This document shows positions 29,377-39,032 of a stretch of 64,000 bases of DNA, one piece after another. Both the position numbers and the translations under genes were made by a program. The stretch spans positions 62,001 to 126,000 of the forward strand of contig CAMAYZ010000003.1 in assembly GCA_945863115.1 (NCBI GenBank), written 5' to 3'. The stretch is from Bifidobacterium breve. Its GTDB lineage: Bacteria > Actinomycetota > Actinomycetes > Nanopelagicales > Nanopelagicaceae. The notes beneath the pieces are model-generated. The model saw nothing but the letters and a program-made list of their open reading frames with translations, had not been told where the DNA came from and searched no databases. Each line of letters opens with the position of its first letter. The stretch's first letter is position 1.

Positions 29377-30126
29377 TTAAAGAGTAGCCATTACCTCATC
29401 TGATACATCGAAGTTTCCAAAGACGTTCTGCACGTCATCTAGCTCTTCAATTGCATCAATGAGAGCAAATACTTTTGCAGCACCTTCGGCATCCAGTGGA
29501 ACCGAAACTGAAGGAAGGAACGAGGTATCTGCTGATTCGTAGTCGATTCCAGCGCCTTGCAGCGCAGTGCGAACTGCAACTAGATCACTTGGTTCACTCA
29601 CAATCTCAAATGATTCACCGAGATCTGTAACATCCTCAGCACCAGCATCTAGAACGTGTTCCAGAATTTTATCTTCGGTAATGCCATTTGCTTTAGTGAC
29701 AATTACTACGCCCTTACGATTGAACATATACGAAACTGAACCAGGATCCGCCATTGAACCGCCGTTGCGAGTTACAGCAACGCGAACTTCAGAAGCCGCA
29801 CGGTTGCGATTATCAGATAAGCATTCAATCATTAAAGCCACACCATTTGGGCCGTAACCCTCATACATAATTGTTTGCCAATCAGCTCCACCAGACTCAA
29901 GTCCGGCACCGCGCTTCACCGCACGATCAATATTGTCTGCCGGCATCGAATTCTTCTTAGCTTTTGCGATCGCATCAAAAAGAGTTGGGTTTCCAGTGAT
30001 ATCAGCGCCACCGTTTCGCGCAGCAACTTCGATTCCTTTAATCAGTTTTGCAAAATTCTTGGCACGCCTCGAATCGATGATGGCTTTCTTGTGTTTAGTA
30101 GTTGCCCACTTGGAATGGCCTGACAC
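29377..30126 (-). CDS. yebC: YebC/PmpR-type regulator or translation factor
   Basis: A 249-residue three-domain protein ([77 protein letters not shown]). Family members were described as transcription regulators; recent work links some to ribosome stalling at polyproline, complementing EF-P. The start is GTG with an ideal AGGAGG 8 nt upstream. It heads the yebC-ruvC-ruvA-ruvB-secD-secF run. Confidence 0.95.
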   Translation of the reverse strand: MSGHSKWATTKHKKAIIDSRRAKNFAKLIKGIEVAARNGGADITGNPTLFDAIAKAKKNSMPADNIDRAVKRGAGLESGGADWQTIMYEGYGPNGVALMIECLSDNRNRAASEVRVAVTRNGGSMADPGSVSYMFNRKGVVIVTKANGITEDKILEHVLDAGAEDVTDLGESFEIVSEPSDLVAVRTALQGAGIDYESADTSFLPSVSVPLDAEGAAKVFALIDAIEELDDVQNVFGNFDVSDEVMATL

Positions 30127-30168
30127 GGTGAAACCTCCTAGAAATCAATGGCTGTAGTTTATCTTGAA

Positions 30169-30759
30169 TTATTTTTTGCAAACATCTTCTAGGAAATATC
30201 GATGCACTCGATTATCTCCGGTCAATTCTGGATGAAAAGCCGTAGCCAGCACGCTGCCCTGTCTAACGGCAACGGGATGCTGCACGCCCGAGATCTCTAC
30301 GCTGGAGAGAATTTCTACCTGTGAGCCATGTGATTCCACCCAAGGCGCCCGGATGAATACTCCCCTAATCGGCGCACCAGAAATGGTTTTGAAATCTAAA
30401 TCAACTTCGAAAGATTCGGTCTGCCGACCAAATGCATTTCGTCGAACTTCCATATCGATTCCACCAAAAGTATCTTGGTCAGAAGCCGGATCTAATATTG
30501 TTTTTGCAACCAGGATCATTCCGGCACATGAGCCATAAGTTGGCATACCTTCAGATATTCGTTTAGAGATTAAATCAAAAAGCCCAAAAGCCTTTGCTAA
30601 CTTGCTAATTGTTGTTGATTCGCCACCAGGAATAATCAAGGCATCGATTGCTGCGATGTCGGCTGCGGTCTTAACTAACTTTCCCGTTACTCCACAATCG
30701 CCAAGTGCAGATATGTGTTCACGAAAATCGCCTTGGAGTGCTAGAACTCCAACGTTCAC
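30169..30759 (-). CDS. pdxT: Pyridoxal 5'-phosphate synthase glutaminase subunit PdxT
   Basis: Releases ammonia from glutamine and passes it to PdxS. The 196-residue class I amidotransferase has the oxyanion region IIPGGESTTISKL, nucleophile motif YGSCAGMILVA (Cys near 79) and the His-Glu pair in ATAFHPELTGD. The GTG start is 2 nt after the pdxS stop. Confidence 0.96.
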   Translation of the reverse strand: MNVGVLALQGDFREHISALGDCGVTGKLVKTAADIAAIDALIIPGGESTTISKLAKAFGLFDLISKRISEGMPTYGSCAGMILVAKTILDPASDQDTFGGIDMEVRRNAFGRQTESFEVDLDFKTISGAPIRGVFIRAPWVESHGSQVEILSSVEISGVQHPVAVRQGSVLATAFHPELTGDNRVHRYFLEDVCKK

Positions 30760-30761
30760 TT

Positions 30762-31661
30762 CTACCAGCCCCGTTCGGCCAATCGATGTGGAACAGGTAT
30801 GTCAGCAACATTTATGCCAACCATTGCTTCACCTAAACCACGGGATGCATCTGCAACAACTTTTGGATCTGTATAGAAAGTAGTTGCCTTGACACAAGCG
30901 GCTGCGCGCTTTGCAGCATCACCTGATTTGAAAATTCCAGAACCAATAAATACGCCATCGGCACCAAGTTGCATCATCATTGCAGCATCAGCAGGAGTTG
31001 CAATTCCGCCAGCAGTAAAGAGAACGACTGGAAGTTTTCCGGTCTCAGCAACTTCTTTCACTAGCGCGTATGGAGCTTGTAATTCTTTCGCTGCAACATA
31101 AAGTTCATCTTCGCGCAATGATGATAGACGTCGAATTTCGCCACCAATTTTGCGCATATGTGTTGTGGCATTTGAAACATCGCCAGTTCCCGCTTCGCCC
31201 TTAGAGCGAATCATCGCGGCACCTTCACTGATACGGCGGAGCGCTTCACCAAGATTAGTTGCACCGCAAACGAACGGGATGGTGAAATTCCACTTATCAA
31301 TATGGTGTTCGTAATCGGCGGGTGTTAAAACTTCTGATTCATCAATGTAATCGACATTCAATGTCTGCAAAATTTGTGCTTCAGCAAAGTGGCCAATACG
31401 CACCTTCGCCATAACAGGAATTGAAACTGCAGCCTGAATTGCTTCAATCATGTCTGGATCAGACATTCTAGAAACTCCACCTTGGGCACGAATATCTGCA
31501 GGAACGCGCTCAAGCGCCATCACTGCAACTGCGCCGGCATCTTCAGCAATCTTCGCCTGTTCAACATTAACAACGTCCATAATCACGCCGCCCTTAAGCA
31601 TCTCGGCCATGCCACGCTTTACTCGTGCGCCACCGACTTGGGCTTCATTTGCTTTAGACAT
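30762..31661 (-). CDS. pdxS: Pyridoxal 5'-phosphate synthase lyase subunit PdxS
   Basis: Condenses ribose 5-phosphate, glyceraldehyde 3-phosphate and ammonia to make vitamin B6 (PLP) directly. The 299-residue (beta/alpha)8 barrel shows [39 protein letters not shown], the Schiff-base lysine in [24 protein letters not shown] and [20 protein letters not shown] precedes the ATG by 7 nt. With pdxT it makes a complete DXP-independent B6 pathway. Confidence 0.97.
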   Translation of the reverse strand: MSKANEAQVGGARVKRGMAEMLKGGVIMDVVNVEQAKIAEDAGAVAVMALERVPADIRAQGGVSRMSDPDMIEAIQAAVSIPVMAKVRIGHFAEAQILQTLNVDYIDESEVLTPADYEHHIDKWNFTIPFVCGATNLGEALRRISEGAAMIRSKGEAGTGDVSNATTHMRKIGGEIRRLSSLREDELYVAAKELQAPYALVKEVAETGKLPVVLFTAGGIATPADAAMMMQLGADGVFIGSGIFKSGDAAKRAAACVKATTFYTDPKVVADASRGLGEAMVGINVADIPVPHRLAERGW

Positions 31662-31727
31662 TATTTACTCCTGTAGTCCTTAATCCTTTTAAAAATCTGT
31701 TTTTTCGAAATGAGTGGAGGACAGAGT

Positions 31728-32747
31728 CTACTTCGACTTCTTCGGGCTCGCACTCTCAGCTGGAGCCGGATATTCGAGTTTAGGCTCGGCATCAGTTAGG
31801 GCTATCCAGACTTGGCCATCAGCAAAATTAGCAACAGTTCCATCGGCCAGGGTCCAAATCGTTCCCACATCAGCACTTGGCCGTTGCCAATTTATTGCCA
31901 CAATTTTCCCGTTACGAAGCAAGTAGCCAGTTCCGCTTCCCACGGTATTGCTCATTGGAGTTACTCCGCCAAATTTATCTCCGTAGATTGAATCAGTAAT
32001 CGATACTTTCTGAATCACGAAGTTAGGCGATCCAAGTTGGCGGCCATTTGAATCTAGGTTTGGTTTGCCATTAAATGTCAGCAACCAACGCTTTTCAATC
32101 TTTGACCAGGTCATTCCATACTTAGCAGCCGGCCACTTAACCTCAGCAGATGTAAGGACTTTCGCCTGGTCACTAACTTTTCCAAACTGCCAGCCGACAG
32201 ACTTAACCGCATCAATTTTCTTGCCTTCATCTTCAATCGTTTTTTTCAACAACGCTTTAGCATCTACCATCATGTTGGTCGGTGCATATCTAGTTTTATC
32301 GCTCTGATAAATCGATGGTGGGTTGCGTTCGGCTGACATATTTTCAAGATTCGCGGCAGCAAGAACTGGGCGCATCTTGCTCTGAGCGCCACTGTATGCA
32401 AACCCAACGCGACCATATTGTTCGAGAATTTCAATGTCGCTGATTCGGGCTGAACGAACTGGTCCAATTAGATCTGGAATTTTATCTGTGAAAATCGCAG
32501 CCAATCTTGTGAGCCCACCTTCAACTTGCTCGATATAAATAACATCTGCGCTATTTAATCCAACCTGCGGATGCGCAGCATTTGTATCATCAATTTTCAC
32601 CGCAAGAATCGGACCATTCGTTCCTGGCAGATTCGTTAATACGTTCTTTTCAACTTTAGCTTGGGTGACTTTCTTTACAAAGCTGGAAGGTGAAGCGCAT
32701 GAACTTAGGACAATCAAAATGGATATAAGTGCTAAAAACTTTTTCAC
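31728..32747 (-). CDS. DUF3048 (YerB-type) lipoprotein
   Basis: A 339-residue secreted lipoprotein: signal MKKFLALISILIVLSSC with lipobox LSSC (Cys17). The N-terminal half carries the DUF3048 pattern (PILAVKIDDTNAAHPQVGLNSADVIY; RLAAIFTDKIPDLIGPVRSAR; FAYSGAQS), the C-terminal half the companion beta domain (NFVIQKVSITDS; VGSGTGYLLRNGKIVAINW). Function is unknown; it is presumably anchored outside the membrane. The GTG start overlaps the LemA-like stop (GTGA), so it is the last gene of a coupled pimA-LemA-DUF3048 group. Confidence 0.85.
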   Translation of the reverse strand: MKKFLALISILIVLSSCASPSSFVKKVTQAKVEKNVLTNLPGTNGPILAVKIDDTNAAHPQVGLNSADVIYIEQVEGGLTRLAAIFTDKIPDLIGPVRSARISDIEILEQYGRVGFAYSGAQSKMRPVLAAANLENMSAERNPPSIYQSDKTRYAPTNMMVDAKALLKKTIEDEGKKIDAVKSVGWQFGKVSDQAKVLTSAEVKWPAAKYGMTWSKIEKRWLLTFNGKPNLDSNGRQLGSPNFVIQKVSITDSIYGDKFGGVTPMSNTVGSGTGYLLRNGKIVAINWQRPSADVGTIWTLADGTVANFADGQVWIALTDAEPKLEYPAPAESASPKKSK

Positions 32748-33250
32748 AGAATGTCATCCTCAAATGAATATCGCATAGGCAATGGGGCGTGTCCAGCAAG
32801 TCGGAAGATCTTGAATAAAAGTTTACTACGCAGAGACTGCGCACTCTGAACAGCTTCGGTATGGATTGTGATTCCGACTGAAATCTTTTCAGATAGCGCG
32901 TTCAAGGAGTTAATTAGTTCAACTTCCAATCCACTTGGCACAGAAACTTCATCTGCGAGAATCAAACGTAAGCTCTGTGACAACGCAATTTCAGCATCGC
33001 TACGTTGAACAATATTTGCTTCGCGCGCCTGATAAGCAGCCGCTGTTAGCACCAAACTTGTTGCTGGATCAACCGCCTTTGAATTTGCAATTTCAAGGGC
33101 AAGCGCTGCTCTTCTCTGAAGCTGCGCATCCAAATGAGCCCAAGATGTTTCAACTCTATGGTGCAGAACGTCTAATCTCGATGCTAGAAAAGATAGATAC
33201 CAACCAGCCAGCAGCAAGAAAAAGATTATGGAGACAATAATTTCAACCAT
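32744..33250 (-). CDS. LemA-like membrane protein
   Basis: A 168-residue protein with one N-terminal membrane helix (about 3-22) followed by helices of LemA type: SRLDVLHHRVETSWAHLDAQLQRRAALALEIA compares with the LemA pattern of paired arginines and ALDxQLxRR. LemA proteins have a long helical domain of unclear function. The start ATGGTTGA overlaps the pimA stop by 8 nt, and the stop overlaps the DUF3048 lipoprotein start. Confidence 0.7.
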   Translation of the reverse strand: MVEIIVSIIFFLLLAGWYLSFLASRLDVLHHRVETSWAHLDAQLQRRAALALEIANSKAVDPATSLVLTAAAYQAREANIVQRSDAEIALSQSLRLILADEVSVPSGLEVELINSLNALSEKISVGITIHTEAVQSAQSLRSKLLFKIFRLAGHAPLPMRYSFEDDIL

Positions 33251-34415
33251 TTGAACGCAACCTATTCCAGAAACGATTTTCAGAGGCGAGAGTTACTTTT
33301 GAATTTCCAGCCAGCGCCATTTCATATATAGATAAAATCTGAACACCTACTGAATCCCAGTCAAAACTTTTAGCCTTTTCAAATCCCGCAGTCGCAATAT
33401 CTGCTCGCATCTGCGAATTCTCCAATAAATTAAGAACAGTTTGGGCTAGATCATCTGAATTTTCTGAAGTAAAAATCGCTCCCGAGTTTCCGTTATCTAG
33501 AAGCCTTACGAATGCTGGAAGATTGCTCGCAACTATTGGTGTCTTAGCCGCCATAGCCTCTGCCAAAATAATTCCAAAGGATTCGCTACCAGTATTTGGG
33601 GCTATGTAAAGCGAGATTGATTTAAAGAACTGAGCTTTCTCAATCTCTGAAATTCGCCCGAGGAAAGTTATTCGATCGCGAAGTTCTGCTGGAACCAATT
33701 GATTGAAATCTTCCGGATTCCCGGGCCCCGCAACCAAGATTCTTAAGTTAGGGATTTGTAGAACAATCTTGGGAATTGCTGCAAGAAGAACTGCCAGACC
33801 TTTTCGTGGCTCATCGAATCTTCCAATAAACCCAAGGGTGTTAGGAAGCGCCCACTCAGATCGCACACCAATTCCATCGAATTTACTTGTATCGATTCCA
33901 TTTGGAATCACGACAGCCTCGGTATTGAATCGCTCCTTCAAGGTTTCTCTCGCGATTTCACTTACCGCGATTTTCGCCGTGATTCTCTCAATCAATGGAT
34001 CAAGCATGGTTCCAATTGCATTAGCAACTTTCTGCGGATTTGCTGCCGCATGGAAAGTTGCAACCATTGGTCCATCGCCGGCCCAACCGGCGAGTAACGA
34101 GAGTGAAGGAATAGCTGGCTCGTGCAGATGGAGTAAGTCAAAGTTTCCATTTGAAATCCATTGCTTAACTCTTGAAGAAGCTAGCGGACCAAAAATTACT
34201 TTTGCGATTGCTCCATTGTAAGGAATTGAAATCGGACGACCTGCAGAAACCACCCACGGTTCTATGTCGCCGCTTTCATCAGTTACTGGCGCTAATACTG
34301 AGACTTCATGACCTTTCGCAATTAACCATTGCGATAATTCCTTGATATGAATCTGTACTCCGCCTGGTGTATCCCATCCATAAGGACAGACGATTCCAAC
34401 TTTCAGGCTACGCAT
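33243..34415 (-). CDS. pimA: Phosphatidylinositol mannosyltransferase (PimA-type GT4)
   Basis: Transfers mannose from GDP-mannose to phosphatidylinositol at the cytosolic membrane face, first step of PIM synthesis. About 390 residues, GT-B fold: KVGIVCPYGWDTPGGVQIHIKEL (with the GG loop), LLHLHEPAIPSLSLLA, IPNGID, IGRFDEPRKGLAVLL, and the nucleotide-sugar E-x7-E motif in SESFGIILAEAMA. I prefer the ATG at 34415 (MRSLKVGIVC) over 34430 because similarity starts there. It overlaps the acyltransferase gene's 3' end by 8 nt. Confidence 0.9.
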   Translation of the reverse strand: MRSLKVGIVCPYGWDTPGGVQIHIKELSQWLIAKGHEVSVLAPVTDESGDIEPWVVSAGRPISIPYNGAIAKVIFGPLASSRVKQWISNGNFDLLHLHEPAIPSLSLLAGWAGDGPMVATFHAAANPQKVANAIGTMLDPLIERITAKIAVSEIARETLKERFNTEAVVIPNGIDTSKFDGIGVRSEWALPNTLGFIGRFDEPRKGLAVLLAAIPKIVLQIPNLRILVAGPGNPEDFNQLVPAELRDRITFLGRISEIEKAQFFKSISLYIAPNTGSESFGIILAEAMAAKTPIVASNLPAFVRLLDNGNSGAIFTSENSDDLAQTVLNLLENSQMRADIATAGFEKAKSFDWDSVGVQILSIYEMALAGNSKVTLASENRFWNRLRSNG

Positions 34416-35298
34416 TCGTCTTCGATTCATTTGGGTCTAACCAAATCCGTTGCATCATGTGCCAATCAACTGTATGAACCGCTAAATGTTTGGCGAATCG
34501 ATCAGCCATAATTTGAGTCATTGCTGCCGCTTTTTCTGGAACGCTTCCTGATTCCGGAACCGCAATCGCTTCTTCAAAAATTATTCGGATTCCGACATCT
34601 TCATATTTAACAAAGGCGGTAATTAAATCTGCACCAGTTTGGATTGCAAGAAGTGCTGGTCCTGCAGGCATCTGAGCGCCCTTGCCAAAAAAATCGACCG
34701 GGATTCCACTCTTCGATAAATCTCTATCAGCAACTAGTGCAACCAATTTTCCAGCACGCAGTCGTTGCGATAGAACTGCGATGCTTCGAGAATCTAAATC
34801 CAGAACTTCCATTCCAATCGCGGTGCGATATTCCAAAAATTTCCGGAACAATTTCTCAGGTTTCAGATGTTCTGCAACCGTTGTCAACGGAATTCCCGTA
34901 GCGCAAAAATATGCCCCAGCATGATCCCAGTTTCCAGCATGTGGAAGCGCAACAATGCACCCACGTTTCTCGGCGATCGGGTCGCGCAAAAAATTCTCGT
35001 TTTCGCAGACAGTGGTTGAGAGTAATCGCTCTTTGCTCCAACTTGGAAAACGAAAAGTGTCGCACCAGTAGCGCATTGACGAACGAATTCCAGCGTTGAC
35101 TAGAAATTCTAACTGCGCAGAATCTAGCTCTGGGCAAACTCTTTGATAGTTTGATCGCAGACGGTTGACGCCCTTGCCGTTACGCGCATAAATAAAATCC
35201 GAAAAGCGATCCGTTAAACGATACGCCTTGCTCTCCGGAATCCAACGAATTATTTTCCAAGCGAGGTTGTAACCCCAATACACCAAAGTATCGCCCAT
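34408..35298 (-). CDS. Phosphatidylinositol mannoside acyltransferase (PatA/LpxL-type)
   Basis: A 296-residue LpxL/HtrB-family acyltransferase, expected to acylate the mannose of PIM1/PIM2. The catalytic H-x4-D is visible in VALPHAGNWDHAGAY near 117-131, followed by TTVAEHLKPEKLFRKFLEYR and VALVADRDLSKSGIPVDFFGKG. Position between pgsA and pimA is the standard actinobacterial PIM arrangement. The ATG follows the pgsA stop directly (TAGATG). Confidence 0.9.
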   Translation of the reverse strand: MGDTLVYWGYNLAWKIIRWIPESKAYRLTDRFSDFIYARNGKGVNRLRSNYQRVCPELDSAQLEFLVNAGIRSSMRYWCDTFRFPSWSKERLLSTTVCENENFLRDPIAEKRGCIVALPHAGNWDHAGAYFCATGIPLTTVAEHLKPEKLFRKFLEYRTAIGMEVLDLDSRSIAVLSQRLRAGKLVALVADRDLSKSGIPVDFFGKGAQMPAGPALLAIQTGADLITAFVKYEDVGIRIIFEEAIAVPESGSVPEKAAAMTQIMADRFAKHLAVHTVDWHMMQRIWLDPNESKTNA

Positions 35299-35904
35299 CT
35301 ATTTTGCGCCTATATAAACAATTCGCAGACGTTGAATCACTGTTACAAAACTTGCAATCGCTAATACCCAGAATCCGATTCCCATAATGTAATCAACGCC
35401 GAGACCAGCAAAACCGACAGTGGTGAGAACGATGATGATTCGTTCGGTGCGTTCAGCTAGCCCACCGTTGCATTCAATTCCAAGAGACTCGGCTCGTGCT
35501 TTTATGTATGAAATTAAGAAACCTAAAACAATTGTTAACAAAACCAGAGGGACCAAGGGATCATCTTCGCCGATCATGAACCAGAGAATTGATCCTAAAA
35601 TTACCGCGTCAGTTAACCGATCTAGCGTTGAATCTAAAAGTGCACCCCAAGCATTAGATCCTTTTTCGGATAGCCGAGCGATGGTTCCATCAAACAAATC
35701 AAATAGAACGAAAACAATTATCAGCATGGTTCCGAGAAAGAATCGTCCCTGCGGAAAAGTAAGAACTGCGGCCAAAATCGTGCACAACGCACCAACTGCA
35801 GTGACCATATTTGCACTGACACCCATTTTGATGAGCCCACGACAGATTGGTGTAATTATCTTGGTCACTGGGGCGCGTAATGATTCTTGTAACATCTTTC
35901 CCAT
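35299..35904 (-). CDS. pgsA: Phosphatidylinositol phosphate synthase (CDP-alcohol phosphatidyltransferase)
   Basis: Joins CDP-diacylglycerol and inositol 3-phosphate to make the precursor of phosphatidylinositol. A membrane enzyme of about 201 residues with the complete CDP-alcohol phosphotransferase motif: DLFDGTIARL followed by WGALLDSTLDRLTD, holding all four metal-binding aspartates. First of the pgsA-PatA-pimA group. Start uncertain: ATG 35904 (MGKMLQESLRAP), ATG 35895 or GTG 35928. The last would overlap the divergent gene at 35921. Confidence 0.9.
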   Translation of the reverse strand: MGKMLQESLRAPVTKIITPICRGLIKMGVSANMVTAVGALCTILAAVLTFPQGRFFLGTMLIIVFVLFDLFDGTIARLSEKGSNAWGALLDSTLDRLTDAVILGSILWFMIGEDDPLVPLVLLTIVLGFLISYIKARAESLGIECNGGLAERTERIIIVLTTVGFAGLGVDYIMGIGFWVLAIASFVTVIQRLRIVYIGAK

Positions 35905-35906
35905 CG

Positions 35907-35912
35907 TAGGCT
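35907..35912 (+). promoter_or_regulatory. -10 box TAGGCT for the EF-G-like gene
   Basis: TAGGCT lies 8 nt before the GTG at 35921, without a Shine-Dalgarno. It faces a minus-strand TAGATT at 35932-35937, so the two predicted transcripts would overlap at their 5' ends. Confidence 0.35.
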
Positions 35913-35920
35913 TCGTGGTC

Positions 35921-36511
35921 GTGAGCACCCAAATCTACCCGTTAATCGCGCCTAATCTAAAGGTTTGCGTAGTTGGTAAATCAGGTGGCGAAATTGCTAA
36001 ATATTTTCAACTTACACAGGCTCCCCTAGCGGAATCTGATGCTGCGATATTTATAGTCAGTGCAAGCGATGGCATCTCTGCACCAGATATCGAAACCTGG
36101 AATTCGGCTCGCGAACTTTATATTCCCTCATTGATCTTGATCACCGAACTTACAAATGGCGAAGTAGATTTTGATGACATGAGTGCAATTGCAGGTCGGA
36201 TGTTAGATCCAGTGCAAACACCTTATTTAGTTTTACATGATGATGCCGGCAATCCGACTGCTCTGATAAATTTAGAGAGTTTAAAATTATCCGACTACTC
36301 AACTGGAATACGCATAGAACGTGAAAGCGATCCTGAACATAAAGTTCTGGTATTTGATTTCCGCAAAGAATTTCTGGAAGCTATTGAAGAATTTGGTGAA
36401 AGCAGTTTTGAAGAAGGGTTAAGTTTTCCAGCCATCCCATTCATCCCTGATAATGGTCTCGGTAGTTTTGAAATCGCTACCTTGCTAAGTGAATTACCAA
36501 GCCGCAGCTAA
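35921..36511 (+). CDS. Stand-alone degenerate EF-G-like G domain, probable pseudo-GTPase
   Basis: About 196 residues. By eye the chain follows the EF-G G domain in order: LKVCVVGKSGGEIAKYF where EF-G has its P-loop, AAIFIVSASDGISAPDIETWNSA where EF-G has VLVVSAxDGVxxxTExxW, IPSLILITELTNGEVDFDDM where EF-G has IPxIxFVNKMDxxxADFD, LINLESLKL for VDLIxMKA, and PAIPFIPDNGLGSFEIATLLSELPS for PVLxGSAxxxxGVxxLLDxxxxxLPSP. P-loop, switch I and NKxD are all lost. Domains II-V are absent. The upstream open frame is antisense to pgsA, so the start is probably GTG 35921 (or 35915). It converges with the HIT gene, overlapping 18 nt. Function unknown. Confidence 0.72.
   Translation: MSTQIYPLIAPNLKVCVVGKSGGEIAKYFQLTQAPLAESDAAIFIVSASDGISAPDIETWNSARELYIPSLILITELTNGEVDFDDMSAIAGRMLDPVQTPYLVLHDDAGNPTALINLESLKLSDYSTGIRIERESDPEHKVLVFDFRKEFLEAIEEFGESSFEEGLSFPAIPFIPDNGLGSFEIATLLSELPSRS
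35932..35937 (-). promoter_or_regulatory. -10 box TAGATT for pgsA
   Basis: On the minus strand TAGATT precedes the pgsA start region; transcription would begin near 35925, giving a leader of about 20-30 nt to the ATG at 35904 or 35895. The box lies inside the first codons of the divergent EF-G-like gene. Confidence 0.35.
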
Positions 36512-37027
36512 TTCAGCACGCGTTTCTGAAAGCAATTGCGGAAGAACTTTAGTCTGGCCGATAAGCGGCATAAAATTCGCATCTCCAGACCAACGCGGAA
36601 TTACATGCTGATGAATATGATCTGCAACGCCAGCACCTGATACAGCGCCTTGATTCATTCCTAAGTTAAACCCACTAGCTCCACTTACTGCACGAATTGT
36701 TTTCATCGCATGGGCCGAGAGCTCGAAGATTTCATTTCGCTCACTTGCGGTTAACTCTGTTAAATCTCCAACATGTCGATTGGCGCAAATCAATAAGTGT
36801 CCAGCGTTATATGGATAAAGATTCATTACTACATATGCTTCGCGGCCTCGCGCGACAATCAAACCTTCTTCATCACTTAAACTTATGATTCGACAGAACG
36901 GACATTCAATTGAGTTATCCGGAAGCGGTCGGTTCTCCCCCGATAGATAAGACATTCGGTGTGGAGCCCACAACCGCTGCCAGCGATCTGGCATGCCGAC
37001 TCCGGTCGAAAATTCTTGATCGCTCAT
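36494..37027 (-). CDS. HIT-family hydrolase/phosphorylase (Ap4A phosphorylase-like)
   Basis: A 177-residue histidine-triad nucleotide-binding protein. CPFCRI near 43-48 suggests a zinc-knuckle start, AYVVMNLYPYNAGHLLICANRHV is the HIT core, and HIHQHVIPRW carries the triad. The best studied relative at the same position (between thrS and pgsA) in mycobacteria is Rv2613c, an Ap4A phosphorylase; that activity is inferred. It begins 9 nt after the thrS stop. Confidence 0.88.
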   Translation of the reverse strand: MSDQEFSTGVGMPDRWQRLWAPHRMSYLSGENRPLPDNSIECPFCRIISLSDEEGLIVARGREAYVVMNLYPYNAGHLLICANRHVGDLTELTASERNEIFELSAHAMKTIRAVSGASGFNLGMNQGAVSGAGVADHIHQHVIPRWSGDANFMPLIGQTKVLPQLLSETRAELAAAW

Positions 37028-37036
37028 TTTTAATAT

Positions 37037-39028
37037 CTAGATCTGAATTCGATTTGTGACAGCTGCAAGAACTTCGGCGATAGCTTCATCGATAGAAATT
37101 CCATTCTTCTGTTCGCCGTTGCGATATCTGAAGGAAACTCCCCCAGCTTTCTGATCTTCTTCGCCAGCAATCATCATGAATGGGATCTTTTCCAATTGCG
37201 CTGTTCGAACCTTTTTCTGCATACGATCATCAGAAGCATCGATATCAACTCGAATTCCGACCTTACGCATCTTTGAAACAATCTCTTCTAAATAAGGTGT
37301 GAAAGTATCGGCAACTGGAATTGCCCGAACTTGAACTGGAGCAAGCCATGGTGGGAATGCACCCGCATAATGTTCAGTTAATACTCCAAAGAAACGTTCA
37401 ATTGATCCAAATAGTGCGCGGTGAATCATTACAGGTTGCTGTCTGGTTCCATCAGATGCTTGATATTCCAAATCGAAACGTTGTGGCAATTGGAAATCAA
37501 CTTGAATCGTTGACATCTGCCAGGTGCGACCGATTGCATCTTTTGCTTGAACCGAAATCTTTGGGCCATAGAACGCAGCGCCTTCTGGATCTAAAACTAA
37601 TTCCAGATTCTGTTTAGTAGCAGCAATTCGAAGTGCTTCTGTCGCTTCTTCCCAGTCTTTATCTAATCCAACAGACTTCTCTGGATTACGAGTCGAAAGT
37701 TCTAGATAAAAATCTTCAAGACCATAATCGCGAAGTAGATTTAACACGAAAGTTAGAAGGCTATCGAGTTCACCAAGCATTTGATCTTTAGTGCAATAAA
37801 TATGGGCATCGTCTTGAGTGAAACCACGGGCTCTGGTTAGGCCATGAATTACACCTGATTTTTCATAACGATAAACCGTTCCAAATTCAAAAAGACGCAG
37901 CGGTAGCTCGCGATATGAACGCAAAGAAGACTTATAGATAAGATTGTGGAACGGGCAGTTCATCGGCTTCATGTAATACTTCTGCCCCGCACGCTTTATG
38001 GTGCCATCAGCGTGTAACTCTTCATCCATAACCATCGGTGGATACATTCCCTCGGAATACCATTGCAAGTGGCCGGAAGTTTCAAAGAGCGCTGCTTTTG
38101 TTAAATGTGGTGAATAAACAAATTGATAATCTTCTTCTTCATGACGCTTGCGCGAATAATCTTCCATCGCCCGTCGAATGATTCCGCCCTTAGGATGAAA
38201 TACAGCTAGCCCTGAACCAACTTCTTCTGGAAACGAAAACAAATCTAATTCAGTTCCAAGGCGGCGGTGATCGCGCTTTTCAGCCTCTTCTAATAAGTGT
38301 AAATAGCCATCTAGTTTTTCCTGTGAAGGCCAGGCTGTTCCATAAACTCGTTGAAGCATTGGATTCTTCTCAGATCCGCGCCAGTATGCGGCGGCAGTGC
38401 GCATCAATTTAAATGCTGGAATATGTTTCGTCGAAGGAAGGTGTGGTCCGCGACAGAGATCGCTCCAAACCGGTTGACCATCGCGACCTAAATTGTCATA
38501 AATTGTTAATTCACCGGCGCCAACTTCAACACTAGTTTCGTCATCAGCACCACTTGATTTAAGACCAATTAATTCGCACTTGTATGGCTCGTGCGCTAAT
38601 TCTGCCAACGCATCTTTCTCATTCGTAACACGTCTGCGAAATCTCTGTCCAGACTTAATAATTTTGCGCATCGCAGATTCCAGTTTTTCAAGATCATCTG
38701 GATTAAATGGTTTCTGCGGATCAAAGTCATAATAAAAACCATCGGTAATCGGAGGCCCAATTCCAAGCTTGGTATCAGCAAACACTTCCTGAACTGCTTG
38801 AGCTAAAACGTGGGCTGTTGAGTGGCGTAATACTGCAAGACCTTCTGGAGACTCAATTGAGATTCCTTCAACCGAATCGCCATCTTTTAATTCAGTCCAG
38901 AGATCTTTTAAATCGCCATTTACTTTGCAGACGATAATTTCGGAATTCTCGGAAAAAATTTGTGTCGGCCGTATTTCTACGTCTACGGATTGCGGTTTAC
39001 CATCAACCACAATTGAAATATTAGCCAT
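37037..39028 (-). CDS. thrS: Threonyl-tRNA synthetase
   Basis: Charges tRNA-Thr, 663 residues. N-terminal TGS domain, then the editing domain with [11 protein letters not shown] near 67-77, then the class II core: zinc-binding Cys in [20 protein letters not shown], motif 2 [28 protein letters not shown] segments, [18 protein letters not shown] motif 3, and the anticodon-binding domain with [14 protein letters not shown] lies 6 nt before the ATG and overlaps the last codons of pabBC, suggesting a leaderless promoter. No T-box is seen. Confidence 0.97.
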   Translation of the reverse strand: MANISIVVDGKPQSVDVEIRPTQIFSENSEIIVCKVNGDLKDLWTELKDGDSVEGISIESPEGLAVLRHSTAHVLAQAVQEVFADTKLGIGPPITDGFYYDFDPQKPFNPDDLEKLESAMRKIIKSGQRFRRRVTNEKDALAELAHEPYKCELIGLKSSGADDETSVEVGAGELTIYDNLGRDGQPVWSDLCRGPHLPSTKHIPAFKLMRTAAAYWRGSEKNPMLQRVYGTAWPSQEKLDGYLHLLEEAEKRDHRRLGTELDLFSFPEEVGSGLAVFHPKGGIIRRAMEDYSRKRHEEEDYQFVYSPHLTKAALFETSGHLQWYSEGMYPPMVMDEELHADGTIKRAGQKYYMKPMNCPFHNLIYKSSLRSYRELPLRLFEFGTVYRYEKSGVIHGLTRARGFTQDDAHIYCTKDQMLGELDSLLTFVLNLLRDYGLEDFYLELSTRNPEKSVGLDKDWEEATEALRIAATKQNLELVLDPEGAAFYGPKISVQAKDAIGRTWQMSTIQVDFQLPQRFDLEYQASDGTRQQPVMIHRALFGSIERFFGVLTEHYAGAFPPWLAPVQVRAIPVADTFTPYLEEIVSKMRKVGIRVDIDASDDRMQKKVRTAQLEKIPFMMIAGEEDQKAGGVSFRYRNGEQKNGISIDEAIAEVLAAVTNRIQI

Positions 39029-39032
39029 GTCC

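Noticed and set aside
35420-35914. Long in-frame extension upstream of the EF-G-like gene
   Set aside because: It is antisense to the well-conserved pgsA, and the recognisable similarity begins only after 35921.
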